Assembly (NCBI GenBank): GCA_934643865.1
Contig: CAKUCX010000037.1
Coordinates: forward strand, 1 to 32,431
DNA from: an uncultured Kiritimatiellota bacterium
GTDB lineage: Bacteria; Verrucomicrobiota; Kiritimatiellia; RFP12; UBA1067
Length of the DNA: 32,431 nucleotides
Reading direction: 5' to 3'
Under the pieces are notes generated by a model. It made no database searches and was not told the origin of the DNA. It was given only the letters and a program-made list of their open reading frames with translations. Of this stretch, positions 22,058 through 31,400 are shown piece after piece. A program made the translations under genes and the position numbers. Each line of letters starts with the position of its first letter. The first letter of the stretch is position 1.

Positions 22058-23500
22058 ATGCTCAAAAAACTCAGCGAAAGTGCATTCGCCCGCCGGACGG
22101 CCGGCGGCGCGCGGACGCCCGTCTACCGCGAGTTTCTCGCCGACCGCGAGACGCCCGTCGCGATCCTGACCCGCGCGGCGGACGACGCGGACGTCTTCCT
22201 CCTCGAAAGCGTCGCGGGCGGCGAGAGCCCGGGCCGCTACTCCTACCTCGGCGTCGATCCCTACGCCGTCGTCGAGGCGAAGCCGGGCGAGCCGCCGCTC
22301 GCGAAGGTCCGCGCCGCACTCCGGGCGCGCCCCTTCGCGGCCGCGCCGGAGCTGCCGCCGCTCCAGGGCGGCGCGATCGGCTATCTCGCCTACGACGCGG
22401 TCAGGGCGTTCGTCCCGCGCGTGGCGCTCACGCCGGCGACGGGCACGCCCGCAAGCGCGTTCCTGCTCACGGACACGCTGCTCGTCATGGACCACGTGCG
22501 GCAGACGGCGCTCGTCATCCGCGTGACGGGCGTCGAGGCGGGCGAGACGGCGGCGGACGCCTACGCCCGCGCGCAGCGCGAGATCGCCGCCGTCTACGCG
22601 CGGCTGCTGAGCGCCGAGTCGGTCGCGCGCCTTGCGCGCACGGCCCCCGCGCCGGCGCCGCGGCGCCTCTCCCCGTTCCGCCCCGAGATGCCGGAGGAGG
22701 CGTTCGAGGCGATCGTCGGCAAGTGCAAGGCGGCGATCCGCGCGGGCGAGGTCATCCAGATCGTCCCGTCGCAGACGTTCACGGCCGAGACGGACATCCC
22801 GCCGCTCGCGCTCTACCGCGCCCTGCGCATGGTGAACCCCTCGCCCTACAACTTCTTCCTCAGGGTCGGCGGCAAGACCCTGATCGGCTCGTCGCCGGAG
22901 GAACTCGTGAAGCTGCGGGGGCGCACGGCCTCGACCGCGCCGATCGCGGGGACGCGGCCGCGCGGCGCGACGCCGGAGACGGACCGGATCCTGGAGGCGG
23001 AGCTTCTGGCCGACCCGAAGGAGCGCGCGGAGCATGTGATGCTCGTCGACCTGGGGCGCAATGACCTCGGGCGCGTCTCGAAGACGGGGAGCGTGGCGGT
23101 CGACGCATTCGCGCACGTCGAGCGCTACTCGCACGTCATGCACCTCGTCTCGCACGTGACGGGCGAGCTTGCGCCCGGCAAGGACGCCTTCGACCTCCTG
23201 GAGGCGGCGTTCCCGGCGGGGACGCTCACGGGCGCGCCGAAGGTGCGGGCGATGGAGCTTCTCGCGGCGTTCGAGACGTCGCCGCGCGGCCTCTACGGCG
23301 GGGCCGCCGGGTTCTTCAGCAACACGGGCGACATGAACTTCGCGATCATCATCCGCACGATGCTCCTGGAAAAGGGCGTTCTGACGATGCGTGCGGGCGC
23401 GGGCATCGTCGCGGACTCCGACCCGGCCAAGGAGTACCAGGAAACGATCAACAAGTCGAAGGCGATCTTCGCCGCCGCCCAGTTCGCCGCCACGCTGTAA
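22058..23500 (+). CDS. trpE: Anthranilate synthase component I
   Basis: A 480-residue protein that, with the TrpG amidotransferase, turns chorismate into anthranilate, the first step of tryptophan synthesis. The feedback-inhibition motif LLES is at 48-51. Chorismate-binding motifs are all visible: GEVIQIVPSQ, PIAGTRPRG, DLGRNDLGRV, HLVSHVTGEL, PAGTLTGAPKVRAMELL and AGAGIVADSDPAKEYQET. I chose the ATG at 22058 because AAGGAA lies 8 nt upstream; an ATG at 22034 is a less likely alternative. First structural gene after the attenuator. The stop is followed by a C10 run and a short tandem repeat before trpGD. Confidence 0.97.
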   Translation: MLKKLSESAFARRTAGGARTPVYREFLADRETPVAILTRAADDADVFLLESVAGGESPGRYSYLGVDPYAVVEAKPGEPPLAKVRAALRARPFAAAPELPPLQGGAIGYLAYDAVRAFVPRVALTPATGTPASAFLLTDTLLVMDHVRQTALVIRVTGVEAGETAADAYARAQREIAAVYARLLSAESVARLARTAPAPAPRRLSPFRPEMPEEAFEAIVGKCKAAIRAGEVIQIVPSQTFTAETDIPPLALYRALRMVNPSPYNFFLRVGGKTLIGSSPEELVKLRGRTASTAPIAGTRPRGATPETDRILEAELLADPKERAEHVMLVDLGRNDLGRVSKTGSVAVDAFAHVERYSHVMHLVSHVTGELAPGKDAFDLLEAAFPAGTLTGAPKVRAMELLAAFETSPRGLYGGAAGFFSNTGDMNFAIIIRTMLLEKGVLTMRAGAGIVADSDPAKEYQETINKSKAIFAAAQFAATL

Positions 23501-23501
23501 G

Positions 23502-23511
23502 CCCCCCCCCC
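23502..23511 (+). repeat. C10 homopolymer between trpE and trpGD
   Basis: Ten C directly after the trpE stop, followed by CTCTCTC. Together with the heptamer array it makes the trpE-trpGD spacer slippage-prone. Confidence 0.8.
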
Positions 23512-23530
23512 TCTCTCACCCACCCCTGCT

Positions 23531-23565
23531 AAAACCTGAAACCTGAAACCTAAAACCTAAAACCT
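23531..23565 (+). repeat. Five heptamer repeats (RAAACCT) ending at the trpGD start codon
   Basis: AAAACCT, GAAACCT, GAAACCT, AAAACCT, AAAACCT run for 35 bases and end at the base before the ATG at 23566. No Shine-Dalgarno is present in this interval. Copy number changes would alter the spacing and sequence in front of trpGD. Confidence 0.9.
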
Positions 23566-25113
23566 ATGATCCTCCTGATCGACAACTACGACTCCTTCAC
23601 CTACAACCTCGTGCAGGCGATCGCCTCGCTCGGGCGCGAGGTGAAGGTCGTGAAGAACGACGAGGCCGGCGTCGCGGACCTCGCGGCGCTGAAGCCCGAG
23701 GCGCTCGTCCTCTCGCCGGGGCCCGGCAACCCCGACGCGGCGGGCGTCACGCTCGCGGCCGTGAAGGCGTTCGCCGGGAAGGTGCCGATCCTCGGCGTCT
23801 GCCTCGGCCACCAGGCCGTCGCGCAGGCGTTCGGCGCGCGGATCGTGCCGGCGAAGCGGCTCATGCACGGCAAGACGAGCCGCATCCGCCATGACGGCAA
23901 GGGCCTCTTCGCGGGGCTTCCGCAGGGCATGGCGGCGATGCGCTACCACTCGCTCGCCGTCGAGCGCGCGACGCTCCCGGCCTGCCTTGAGGTCACGGCC
24001 GAGGCGGAGGACGGCGAGATCATGGGGCTGCGGCACCGGACGCTGCCCATCGAGACGCTGCAGTACCACCCGGAGTCCATCGGCACGCCGGAGGGCGTCC
24101 GCCAGCTCAAGAACTTCCTCGGCATCCGCACGCCGGCGGCCTCGACCGAGGCGGCGCGCGCCCACCGCGCAATGGCGTCGCTCATGCGCGGCGAGATGAC
24201 GGAGCGCGAGATCGCCGCGCTCCTCAACGACTACAACGCGCGCGGCGTCTCGCCGGACGTCCTGGCGGGCTCGGTGCGCGCGATGCGCGAGGCCGGCGTG
24301 AAGGTCGACCTCGGCGGCCTCGACGCCGTCGACATCGTCGGCACGGGCGGCGACGGGCGCCACACGTTCAACGTCTCGACGGCGGCGGCGTTCGTCGCGG
24401 CGGGCGCGGGCGTCCCCGTCGCGAAGCACGGGAACGTCGCGGCGACGTCGCGCTGCGGCGCGGCGGACGTCCTGCGGGCGCTCGGCTGCGATCTCGCGCT
24501 CCCGCCGGAGGCCGTCGCGCGCGCGGTGCGCACGCTCGGCGTCGGCTTCCTCTTCGCGCGCACCCTCCATCCGGCGATGCGCCATGCCGCGGCCGTGCGC
24601 CGGGCGATGGGGTGCAAGACGATCTTCAACCTCCTGGGGCCGCTCACGAACCCGGCCGGCGTGCGGCGGCACGCGATCGGCGTCTACGACCCGAAGCTCG
24701 CGCCGCTCTTCGCCCAGACGCTGCGCGACCTCGGCAGCGCGCGCGCGCTCGTCTTCTCGGGCATGGACGGCCTCGATGAGATCTCCCCGGCGGGGCTGAC
24801 GTTCGTGACGGAGCTGAAGGACGGCGCAATCGCCTCTCGGCTCGTCTCCGCCGCCGACCTCCTCGGCGAGACGTTCCCCCTCGACGACCTCGCGGGCGGC
24901 GCGCCGGAGGAGAACGCGGCGCTCCTGCGCGGCGTCCTCGCGGGGCGCATCCGCGGCGCGAAGCGCGCGGCGACCCTCCTCAACGCGGCCGCCGCCATCT
25001 ACGTCGGCGGGCGGGCCGGCACGCTCGCCGAGGGCGTGGCGCGGGCGCGCGCGTCGCTCGACGCCGGCGCGGCGCTGGAAAAGCTGGAGGCCCTTGTGGC
25101 GTTCGCGTCATGA
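23566..25113 (+). CDS. trpGD: TrpGD fusion: anthranilate synthase glutaminase + anthranilate phosphoribosyltransferase
   Basis: A 515-residue fusion of two pathway enzymes. Residues 1-188 are the glutamine amidotransferase: PGPGNP (51-56), catalytic Cys79 in GVCLGH and His168/Glu170 in YHPES. Residues about 195-515 are the phosphoribosyltransferase: GTGGDG (259-264), NVSTAAA, KHGN (287-290) and FNLLGPLTNPA. The first domain supplies ammonia to TrpE; the second joins anthranilate to PRPP. The start follows the heptamer array with no Shine-Dalgarno. The stop overlaps trpC by ATGA. The same fusion is known from enterobacteria and others, so it is not a break or an assembly error: the frame is continuous and both domains are complete. 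Confidence 0.96.
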   Translation: MILLIDNYDSFTYNLVQAIASLGREVKVVKNDEAGVADLAALKPEALVLSPGPGNPDAAGVTLAAVKAFAGKVPILGVCLGHQAVAQAFGARIVPAKRLMHGKTSRIRHDGKGLFAGLPQGMAAMRYHSLAVERATLPACLEVTAEAEDGEIMGLRHRTLPIETLQYHPESIGTPEGVRQLKNFLGIRTPAASTEAARAHRAMASLMRGEMTEREIAALLNDYNARGVSPDVLAGSVRAMREAGVKVDLGGLDAVDIVGTGGDGRHTFNVSTAAAFVAAGAGVPVAKHGNVAATSRCGAADVLRALGCDLALPPEAVARAVRTLGVGFLFARTLHPAMRHAAAVRRAMGCKTIFNLLGPLTNPAGVRRHAIGVYDPKLAPLFAQTLRDLGSARALVFSGMDGLDEISPAGLTFVTELKDGAIASRLVSAADLLGETFPLDDLAGGAPEENAALLRGVLAGRIRGAKRAATLLNAAAAIYVGGRAGTLAEGVARARASLDAGAALEKLEALVAFAS

Positions 25114-25928
25114 AAGCGGACATCCTCGAAGAGCTGTGCGCCCGCCGGCGGGCGGACGCGGCGGCGCGCGCGCGGGAAACGCCCCTTGCCGCGCTGATGC
25201 GGGAGGCCCGCGCGATGCCCGCGCCGCCGGACTTCGCGGCGGCCTTCCGGGGGCCGGGCGCGCGGATCGTCGCCGAGCTCAAGAAGGCGTCGCCCTCGGA
25301 GGGGCTGATCCGCGCGGCCTTCGACCCCGCGTCGCTGGCGCGGGAGCTGGCGGCGGCGGGCGCGGCGGCCCTCTCCGTCCTCTGCGAGCCGCACCGCTTC
25401 CTCGGCGGCGAGGCGGCCCTGCGCGCGGCGCGGGCGGCCACGGCGCTCCCCGTCCTCTACAAGGACTTCGTGACGACGCCGTACCAGGTCGCCGCCGCGC
25501 GGGCCGCCGGCGCGAGCGCGGTGCTGCTCATCGCCGCCGCGCTGGACGACGCGGCCCTGCGCGACCTGCTGGGCCTCTGCCGCGCGCTCGGCTTCGCGGC
25601 GCTCGTCGAGACACACGACGCGCGCGAGATCCGCCGCGCCGTCCGCGCGGGCGCGCAGGTCGTCGGCGTCAACTGCCGCGACCTGCGGACGTTCAGGACG
25701 GACCCCGCGATCACCGCGCGCCTCCTCGGCGAGATCCCGGCCGGCCGCGTGCGCATCGCCGAGAGCGGCATCCGGACGGCGGACGACGTCCGGCGTCTCC
25801 GGGACGCGGGCGCGGACGGCTTTCTCGTCGGCACGGCGCTCATGCGCGCCCCGTCGCCCGGGCGGGCCCTGCGCGCGCTGAGGCGTCCCTCCCCGTTTCT
25901 TCGACAATCCACAGAAGGAAGGCAATGA
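25110..25928 (+). CDS. trpC: Indole-3-glycerol phosphate synthase
   Basis: A 272-residue TIM-barrel enzyme that closes the indole ring from CdRP. The catalytic residues are in VAELKKASPSEGLI (Glu56, Lys58) and YKDFVTTPYQV (Lys118), and ESGI near 224 is the phosphate-side motif. The usual RKDF reads YKDF. It is not fused to TrpF, which has its own gene after trpA. The start overlaps the trpGD stop by ATGA and the stop overlaps trpB by ATGA. The last 20 residues (RRPSPFLRQSTEGRQ) extend past the family core and contain the ribosome site of trpB (GAAGGAAGG). Confidence 0.95.
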   Translation: MKADILEELCARRRADAAARARETPLAALMREARAMPAPPDFAAAFRGPGARIVAELKKASPSEGLIRAAFDPASLARELAAAGAAALSVLCEPHRFLGGEAALRAARAATALPVLYKDFVTTPYQVAAARAAGASAVLLIAAALDDAALRDLLGLCRALGFAALVETHDAREIRRAVRAGAQVVGVNCRDLRTFRTDPAITARLLGEIPAGRVRIAESGIRTADDVRRLRDAGADGFLVGTALMRAPSPGRALRALRRPSPFLRQSTEGRQ

Positions 25929-27103
25929 ACACACACTACGGAATCTATGGCGGGCAGTACGTCGCGGAAACGCTGATGACGCCCCTCCACGAGCTTGAGG
26001 CGGCCTACGCCGAGGCGCGGCGCGACCCGGCGTTCGCGGCCGAGCTCGACGGCCTGCTGAAGCACTACGTCGGGCGGGAAACCCCGCTCACCTGCGCGCG
26101 GCGGCTCTCGGCGCGCCTCGGCGGCGCGCGGATCGTCCTCAAGCGCGAGGACCTCAACCACACGGGCGCGCACAAGGTCAACAACACGGTCGGCCAGGCC
26201 CTGCTCGCGCGGCGGATGGGCAAGCGGCGGCTCATCGCCGAGACGGGCGCGGGGATGCACGGCGTCGCGACGGCGACCGTGGCCGCGCTCTTCGGCCTGG
26301 AGTGCGAAGTCTTCATGGGCGCCGTCGACGTCGCGCGGCAGGCGCCGAACGTCGCGCGCATGAAGATGCTCGGCGCGAAGGTGCGCGCCGTGAGCGAGGG
26401 CGGCGCGACGCTGAAGGACGCGATGAACGAGGCGATCCGCGACTGGACGGCGAACTGCGACGACACGTTCTACGTGATCGGGACGGTCGCCGGCCCGGCG
26501 CCGTATCCGGCGATCGTGCGCGACTTCCAGAGCGTCATCGGCAAGGAGGCGCGGCGGCAGTGCCTGGAGGAGTACGGGCGGCTGCCCGACGAGGCCATCG
26601 CCTGCGTGGGCGGCGGGTCGAACGCGATGGGCCTCTTCGCGGGCTTCCTCGACGACCCGTCCGTGAAGCTCGTCGGCGTCGAGGCGGGCGGCAGGGGCCT
26701 TGCGACGGGCGAACACGCCGCGAGCATCAACGGCGGGCGCGTGGGCGTCCTGCACGGCGCGAAGACGTACCTCCTCCAGACGCCGGAGGGCCAGATCGTC
26801 GACACGTACTCCGTCTCGGCGGGGCTGGACTACCCCGGCGTCGGGCCGGAGCACGCCTATCTCGCGGACACGGGGCGCGCCGAGTACGTGGCCATCGACG
26901 ACGACGAGGCGATTGCCGCGTTCGACGCGCTCTGCCGCTGCGAGGGCATCATCCCCGCGCTGGAGTCGAGCCACGCCGTCGCCGAGGCGATCAAGCGCGC
27001 GCCGCGCCTGCCGAAGGAGGCGATCCTGCTCGTGAACCTCTCCGGGCGCGGCGACAAGGACATGGAGAGCGTGGAGAACTACAGGAAAGGACAGCGGAAA
27101 TGA
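25925..27103 (+). CDS. trpB: Tryptophan synthase beta chain
   Basis: A 392-residue PLP enzyme that joins indole and serine to make tryptophan, working in a complex with TrpA. The PLP lysine is Lys84 in HTGAHKVNNT; the serine-binding ETGAGMHG (106-113) has Met where most TrpB have Gln; CVGGGSNAMG binds the PLP phosphate. Length and sequence fit the TrpB1 type (about 390-400). The start at 25925 overlaps the trpC stop by ATGA, and GAAGGAAGG lies just upstream. The stop overlaps trpA by ATGA, so the two subunits would be made in equal amounts. Confidence 0.97.
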   Translation: MNTHYGIYGGQYVAETLMTPLHELEAAYAEARRDPAFAAELDGLLKHYVGRETPLTCARRLSARLGGARIVLKREDLNHTGAHKVNNTVGQALLARRMGKRRLIAETGAGMHGVATATVAALFGLECEVFMGAVDVARQAPNVARMKMLGAKVRAVSEGGATLKDAMNEAIRDWTANCDDTFYVIGTVAGPAPYPAIVRDFQSVIGKEARRQCLEEYGRLPDEAIACVGGGSNAMGLFAGFLDDPSVKLVGVEAGGRGLATGEHAASINGGRVGVLHGAKTYLLQTPEGQIVDTYSVSAGLDYPGVGPEHAYLADTGRAEYVAIDDDEAIAAFDALCRCEGIIPALESSHAVAEAIKRAPRLPKEAILLVNLSGRGDKDMESVENYRKGQRK

Positions 27104-27837
27104 ACAGGATCCAGAAGGCATTTGCGCGGTGCAGGGCCGAGGGCAAGGCGGCCTACGTCGCCTACCTCACGATGGGCGCGCCGACGATGGCTGGAAGCCT
27201 TGCGGCGGCGGAGACGCTTCTCGCCGAGGGCGTGGACATCCTGGAGCTGGGCGTCCCGTTCTCGGACCCCGTGGCGGACGGCGCGGTCATCCGCGCGGCG
27301 GCGCAGCGGGCGCTCGCGAACGGCGTCACGCTCGCGGACGTCCTGGCGGGCGCGGCGGCCATCCGCGCGCGCCACCCCGACACGCCGCTCGTCCTCTTCA
27401 CCTACTACAACGTCCTCTTCAGCTTCGGGCTGAAGCGCTTCGCCGAGGCGGCGGCGCGGAACGGCGTGGACGCCGTCCTCGTCGTCGACCTGCCGCTGGA
27501 GGAGCGCGGCGAGCTTCTGGACGTCCTGCGCGGCGCCGGCCTCGCGCTCGTGCCGCTCATCGCGCCGACGACGGGGCCGGCGCGCGTCCGGGCGAGCGCG
27601 AAGGGCGCCGAGGACGCCTTCCTCTACGCCGTCACGGTGAAGGGCACGACGGGCGCGCGCGCGGCCCTGCCGCCGGAACTCGCCGCGCGCCTCGCCGAGA
27701 TCAGGCGCCTCGTGGACGTCCCCGTCGTCGCGGGCTTCGGCATCCGCACGCCGGAGGAGGGCGCGCGGATCGCCGCGCACTGCGACGGCTTCGTCATCGG
27801 CAGCGCGCTCGTCGCGCGCTTCATGAAGGAGGCGTAG
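27100..27837 (+). CDS. trpA: Tryptophan synthase alpha chain
   Basis: A 245-residue TIM barrel that cleaves indole-3-glycerol phosphate and passes indole to TrpB. The catalytic Glu49 and Asp60 are in LELGVPFSDPVADG, at the same numbers as in the Salmonella enzyme. YAVTVKGTTGAR and VVAGFGIRTPEE are the loop 6 and phosphate-binding regions. It is slightly short of the usual 260-270 residues. It overlaps trpB by ATGA and is followed after 4 nt by trpF. Confidence 0.96.
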   Translation: MNRIQKAFARCRAEGKAAYVAYLTMGAPTMAGSLAAAETLLAEGVDILELGVPFSDPVADGAVIRAAAQRALANGVTLADVLAGAAAIRARHPDTPLVLFTYYNVLFSFGLKRFAEAAARNGVDAVLVVDLPLEERGELLDVLRGAGLALVPLIAPTTGPARVRASAKGAEDAFLYAVTVKGTTGARAALPPELAARLAEIRRLVDVPVVAGFGIRTPEEGARIAAHCDGFVIGSALVARFMKEA

Positions 27838-27841
27838 GGGG

Positions 27842-28444
27842 ATGCGGCGCCCGGCGGTCAAGGTCTGCGGCGTGAACGACGCCGCGTTCGCCGCCGAGGC
27901 GGAGCGGCTCGGGGCGGACTACCTTGGCTTCATCTTCGCGCCGGAAAGCCCGCGCCGCGTGACGGCCGAGGCCGTCCGGGCGATGCGCGCGGGCCTCGCG
28001 GGCCGGGCGCGGTGCGTCGGCGTCTTCACGGCGGCGGGCGTCGCCGAGGTCCTGCGGACGGCGCGCGCCTGCGGCCTCGGGGCGGTCCAGCTCCACCGGC
28101 GCGCCTCGGCGGCGGACGTCGCCGCGCTCCGCGCGGCCGGCCTGGAGGTCTGGACGCTCGCGGGCGGGGCGGAGGGGGATGCCGTCCTCTTCGACACATC
28201 GCACGGGGACGGCGAGACGGCCCTGCGGCGCGGCGCGTTCAAGACGGTCCTGGCCGGCGGCGTCTCGGCGGCGAACCTGCCGCGCTTCCTCGCCCGGGCG
28301 CCCGACGTCCTCGACGTCTCCGGCAGCCTCGAATCCGCGCGCGGCGTCAAGTCCGTCGCCCGCCTGCGGGCCTTCTTCGGCGCCCTGCGCGCGCGCAACA
28401 CCCGCTTGACGCACGGCTCCGTTTCCTCTATACTTGACGCCACC
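27842..28444 (+). CDS. trpF: Phosphoribosylanthranilate isomerase without its own stop codon
   Basis: About 190 residues match TrpF, the isomerase acting before TrpC: VKVCG with catalytic Cys9, YLGFIFAPESPR, CVGVFT, VQLH, LAGGVSAANLP and LDVSGSLESARGVKS with the catalytic Asp. The usual GGTG phosphate loop reads SHGDGE. The frame has no stop codon: after FFGALRARNTR it continues straight into the following TPR protein, ending only at 31567. A TGA lies in another frame at 28407-28409, just after a (GC)n run, so a small slip there would terminate TrpF normally. I end the feature at the next gene's ATG. Last gene of the trp operon, 4 nt after trpA, with GAGGCGTAGGGGG as ribosome site. Confidence 0.85.
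28406..28434 (+). promoter_or_regulatory. Strong sigma-70-like promoter inside the trpF-TPR reading frame
   Basis: TTGACG at 28406-28411, 17-base spacer, TATACT at 28429-28434. The ATG of the TPR gene is at 28445, 10 nt after the -10, so the leader would be about 3-5 nt. It supports separate expression of the TPR gene. Confidence 0.8.
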
Positions 28445-31400
28445 ATGAGCATTCCACACATCCATGTGCTGTCGTTCGCGGTCTTGGCCGCGTGCTCCCT
28501 CGCGCCCTTCACGGCGGCGCGGGCGGCGGATGCGCCTGCCGGCGAAGCCGCCGCGATGAAGGAAGAGCTGGCGTACATCGGCGCGCTCGTCGAGGCGAAC
28601 ATGCCGGACCTCGCCGAGCCCGTCATCGACGCGGCGAAGAAGAAGTGGCCGCAGCTGGGGCCCAAGCTCAAGGTGCTGGAGATCAAGGGCGACCTGCGCC
28701 TCGGCAAGTTCGCCGACGTGCAGAAGGTCGTCGACGGCATCAAGGACAAGAAGAGCGGCGAGTACTGGGCGCTGCGCCTCTCGATGGCCGACGCCTACTA
28801 CGACCGCTCCGAGATGGCGTCGTGCCGCAAGATCTACGAGGAATTCTTCAAGGCCGTGCCGCAGCCCGGCGCCGACCTGCTGGACTTCTACGTCGAGTCG
28901 GGCTTCAAGTGGGCGCAGATGTGCGTGAACGAGAAGAACTTCGACGAGGCCGTGAAGATGTACGCGGGCCTCCTCGCGAAGATCCCCGAGACGGGCGCGA
29001 CCGAGGAGCGCTGGTGCGCCGTCGCGATGGAGGACGTCTCGCTCCTCATCCGCCTCGCGGAGGAGGCGAAGGACCCGAAGAAGGCGAAGGCGCGCGAAGG
29101 CTACCTCGCGCAGGCGACGAAGCTCGTGGACAAGCTCCTCTGGAAGAACGAGCTCATCATCGTCTTCGGCAAGGCCATCGCGATGAAGGCGCACATCGAG
29201 ATGCTGCGCGGCGACATGGAGAAGGCGCAGGGCCTCGTCAACGAGTATATGCCGCAGCTCGCGCAGATCCACAACAGCCTCGTGGAGCAGGATCCGGACG
29301 GACGCCTCGGCTACGTGCGCATGAGCCCGATGCCCGAGTGCCGCTACCTGCTCGCGCAGATGCTCTGGGAGAGCGCGCAGACCGAGGCGAAGGAGAAGAA
29401 GCCGGACGAGGAGAAGATCAAGTCCGCGCTTTTGGGCGCCCGCGAGAAAGGCGGCAAGCGCAACGGCCTCGGCGCGTTCAACCACGCGGTCAACGTCTAC
29501 GTGAAGTACCCCGAGTCGTCCTGCGCGGGCGCGGCGGGGCGCCTCTACGAGGACATCGCGGCGTTCGTCCTCGCGCGCTACAAGGCCGACTTGAAGAAGG
29601 CCGTCAAGATCTCGCCGGACCAGATGAAGAAGGTGCGCCGCACGCAGTTCGAGAACGCCTACGCCGTCTACAAGTCGGGCGACTGCGCGGCGGCCATCAA
29701 GGCCTATGCGCCGCTCATCGAGCAGTTCCCGGACGCCGAGGAGGTCCCCGGCGCCGTCGCGGTGCTGGCCGACTGCAACCTCTCGCTCTGGCACGACGCG
29801 AAGGACGCGCAGAAGAAGAAGGCGTACCGCGCGGCCGCGAGCGCGGCGGAGGACGACCTCGTCCGGCGCTTCGCGAAGACGGCGGATGCGCGGGCGCGCG
29901 CCGCCGGCGACGAGCTTCAGCGCCTCGCCGCGAAGGAGCGCGAGCTGGGCGCGCTCGCCCGCTCGCAGGACGTCTACGACCTCTACTTCAAGAACTTCCC
30001 GAACCACTACAACGCCGCGCAGCGCGCGCTCGCGCTTGCCGGCCAGGCGTACAAGGCGGAGGACTGGGAGAAGGCCGCGCGCTACTACGGGCTCGTCGCG
30101 ACGGTCTACACGAACTCGCCGCACGTCGCAAGCTCCCTCCAGTTCCTCGCCCTCTGCGCCGCGAAGACGGGCGACGCGGAGGCGCAGAAGAAGTGGCTGC
30201 GCGCGTTCGCCGGCGCGACGAAGAAGCCGCTGGACCGCGTGACCTCGCACCTGCAGCTCGCGCAGATGGAGCAGAAGGCGGGCTTCGCCACGTTCGCCGC
30301 CGCAGCGGAGACGAACGACGTGACGGCCGCCGAGGCGCTGCGCAAGGCCGCCTACCGCGACGTCGCGGGGGCGATCAAGGACTTCCGCGCCGCCTCGTCG
30401 GAGGCGGCGAAGGAGCTGGAGGGGAACAAGGGCCTCCCGAAGGGCGACCGCGAGAAGTTCCTGCTCCGCCGCGAGCAGGCGCTCTTCCTCGAAGGCGACT
30501 CGTGGCAGCGCCTCGCGTGGCCGGAGGGCAAGGTGTCCGTCTTCCGCATGCAGGCCGTCAAGGCATACGAGCGCTACCTTGAAGCCTTCCCGAAGGGGGA
30601 GTGGGGGCCCGTCGCGCTCGTGAAGATTGGCACGATCTACACGGCCGAGAAGAAGATGGACGAGGCGCAGAAGGCGTTCGCGCGCCTGCAGGAGGCGTTC
30701 CCGGAATCCGACGAGGCCAAGAACTCGGTGCCGCGCCTCGCGAAGACGCTCATCGAGATGGGCCTCCGCCAGGAGGGCGTGGCGCAGTACAAGCAGATGC
30801 TGGAGACGCCGGGCGGCAAGTACACGGCCGGCCAGTTCCTCGCCGCCGGCGACGCGCTCCGGGACGCGAAGGGCTGGGACGTCGCGGGCGAGGCGTACAC
30901 GAAGGCCGTCGAGCTTTCGAAGGCCGTCACGAACGAAGCCGCGCGGACGGCGATCATGGCGCGCGCGACGCTCGGCCAGGCGCAGGCGGCCGTCGGCCAG
31001 AAGCTCTACGCCGAGGCGCACCAGAAGCTCGACCAGTTCGTCGAGAAGTACGCGAAGAGCAAGCTCGTCATCGACGCCTACGAACTCATCGTGGAGGTCG
31101 CCTCCGAGGAGGGCCGCGTGGAGAAGAACGACGAGCTGCGCACGCAGTACTTCAACGCGGCGGTGCGCGCGATCAAGCGCCTGCGCGCCTACTGCAAGGA
31201 CCCGGCCGAAGTCGACGAGCTGGACCTCCGCTCGGGCGACGTCCTCGTGAGGAAGATGGAGGCCGAGGAGGCGATGAACCTCAGGGACAAGGCGAAGGAG
31301 ACGTGCGGCCTCGCGGCGAACGCCTTCCAGTCGTTCCTCATGTCGCACGAGCCCACCGCCGAACACCCGGCGAAGGACATGACGCCCGCGCAGCTCGCGA

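Noticed and set aside
24980..25925. Upstream extensions of trpB and trpA frames (starts at 25094 and 26302)
   Set aside because: They run through trpC and trpB in other frames; the ATGA-overlapping starts at 25925 and 27100 match family N-termini.
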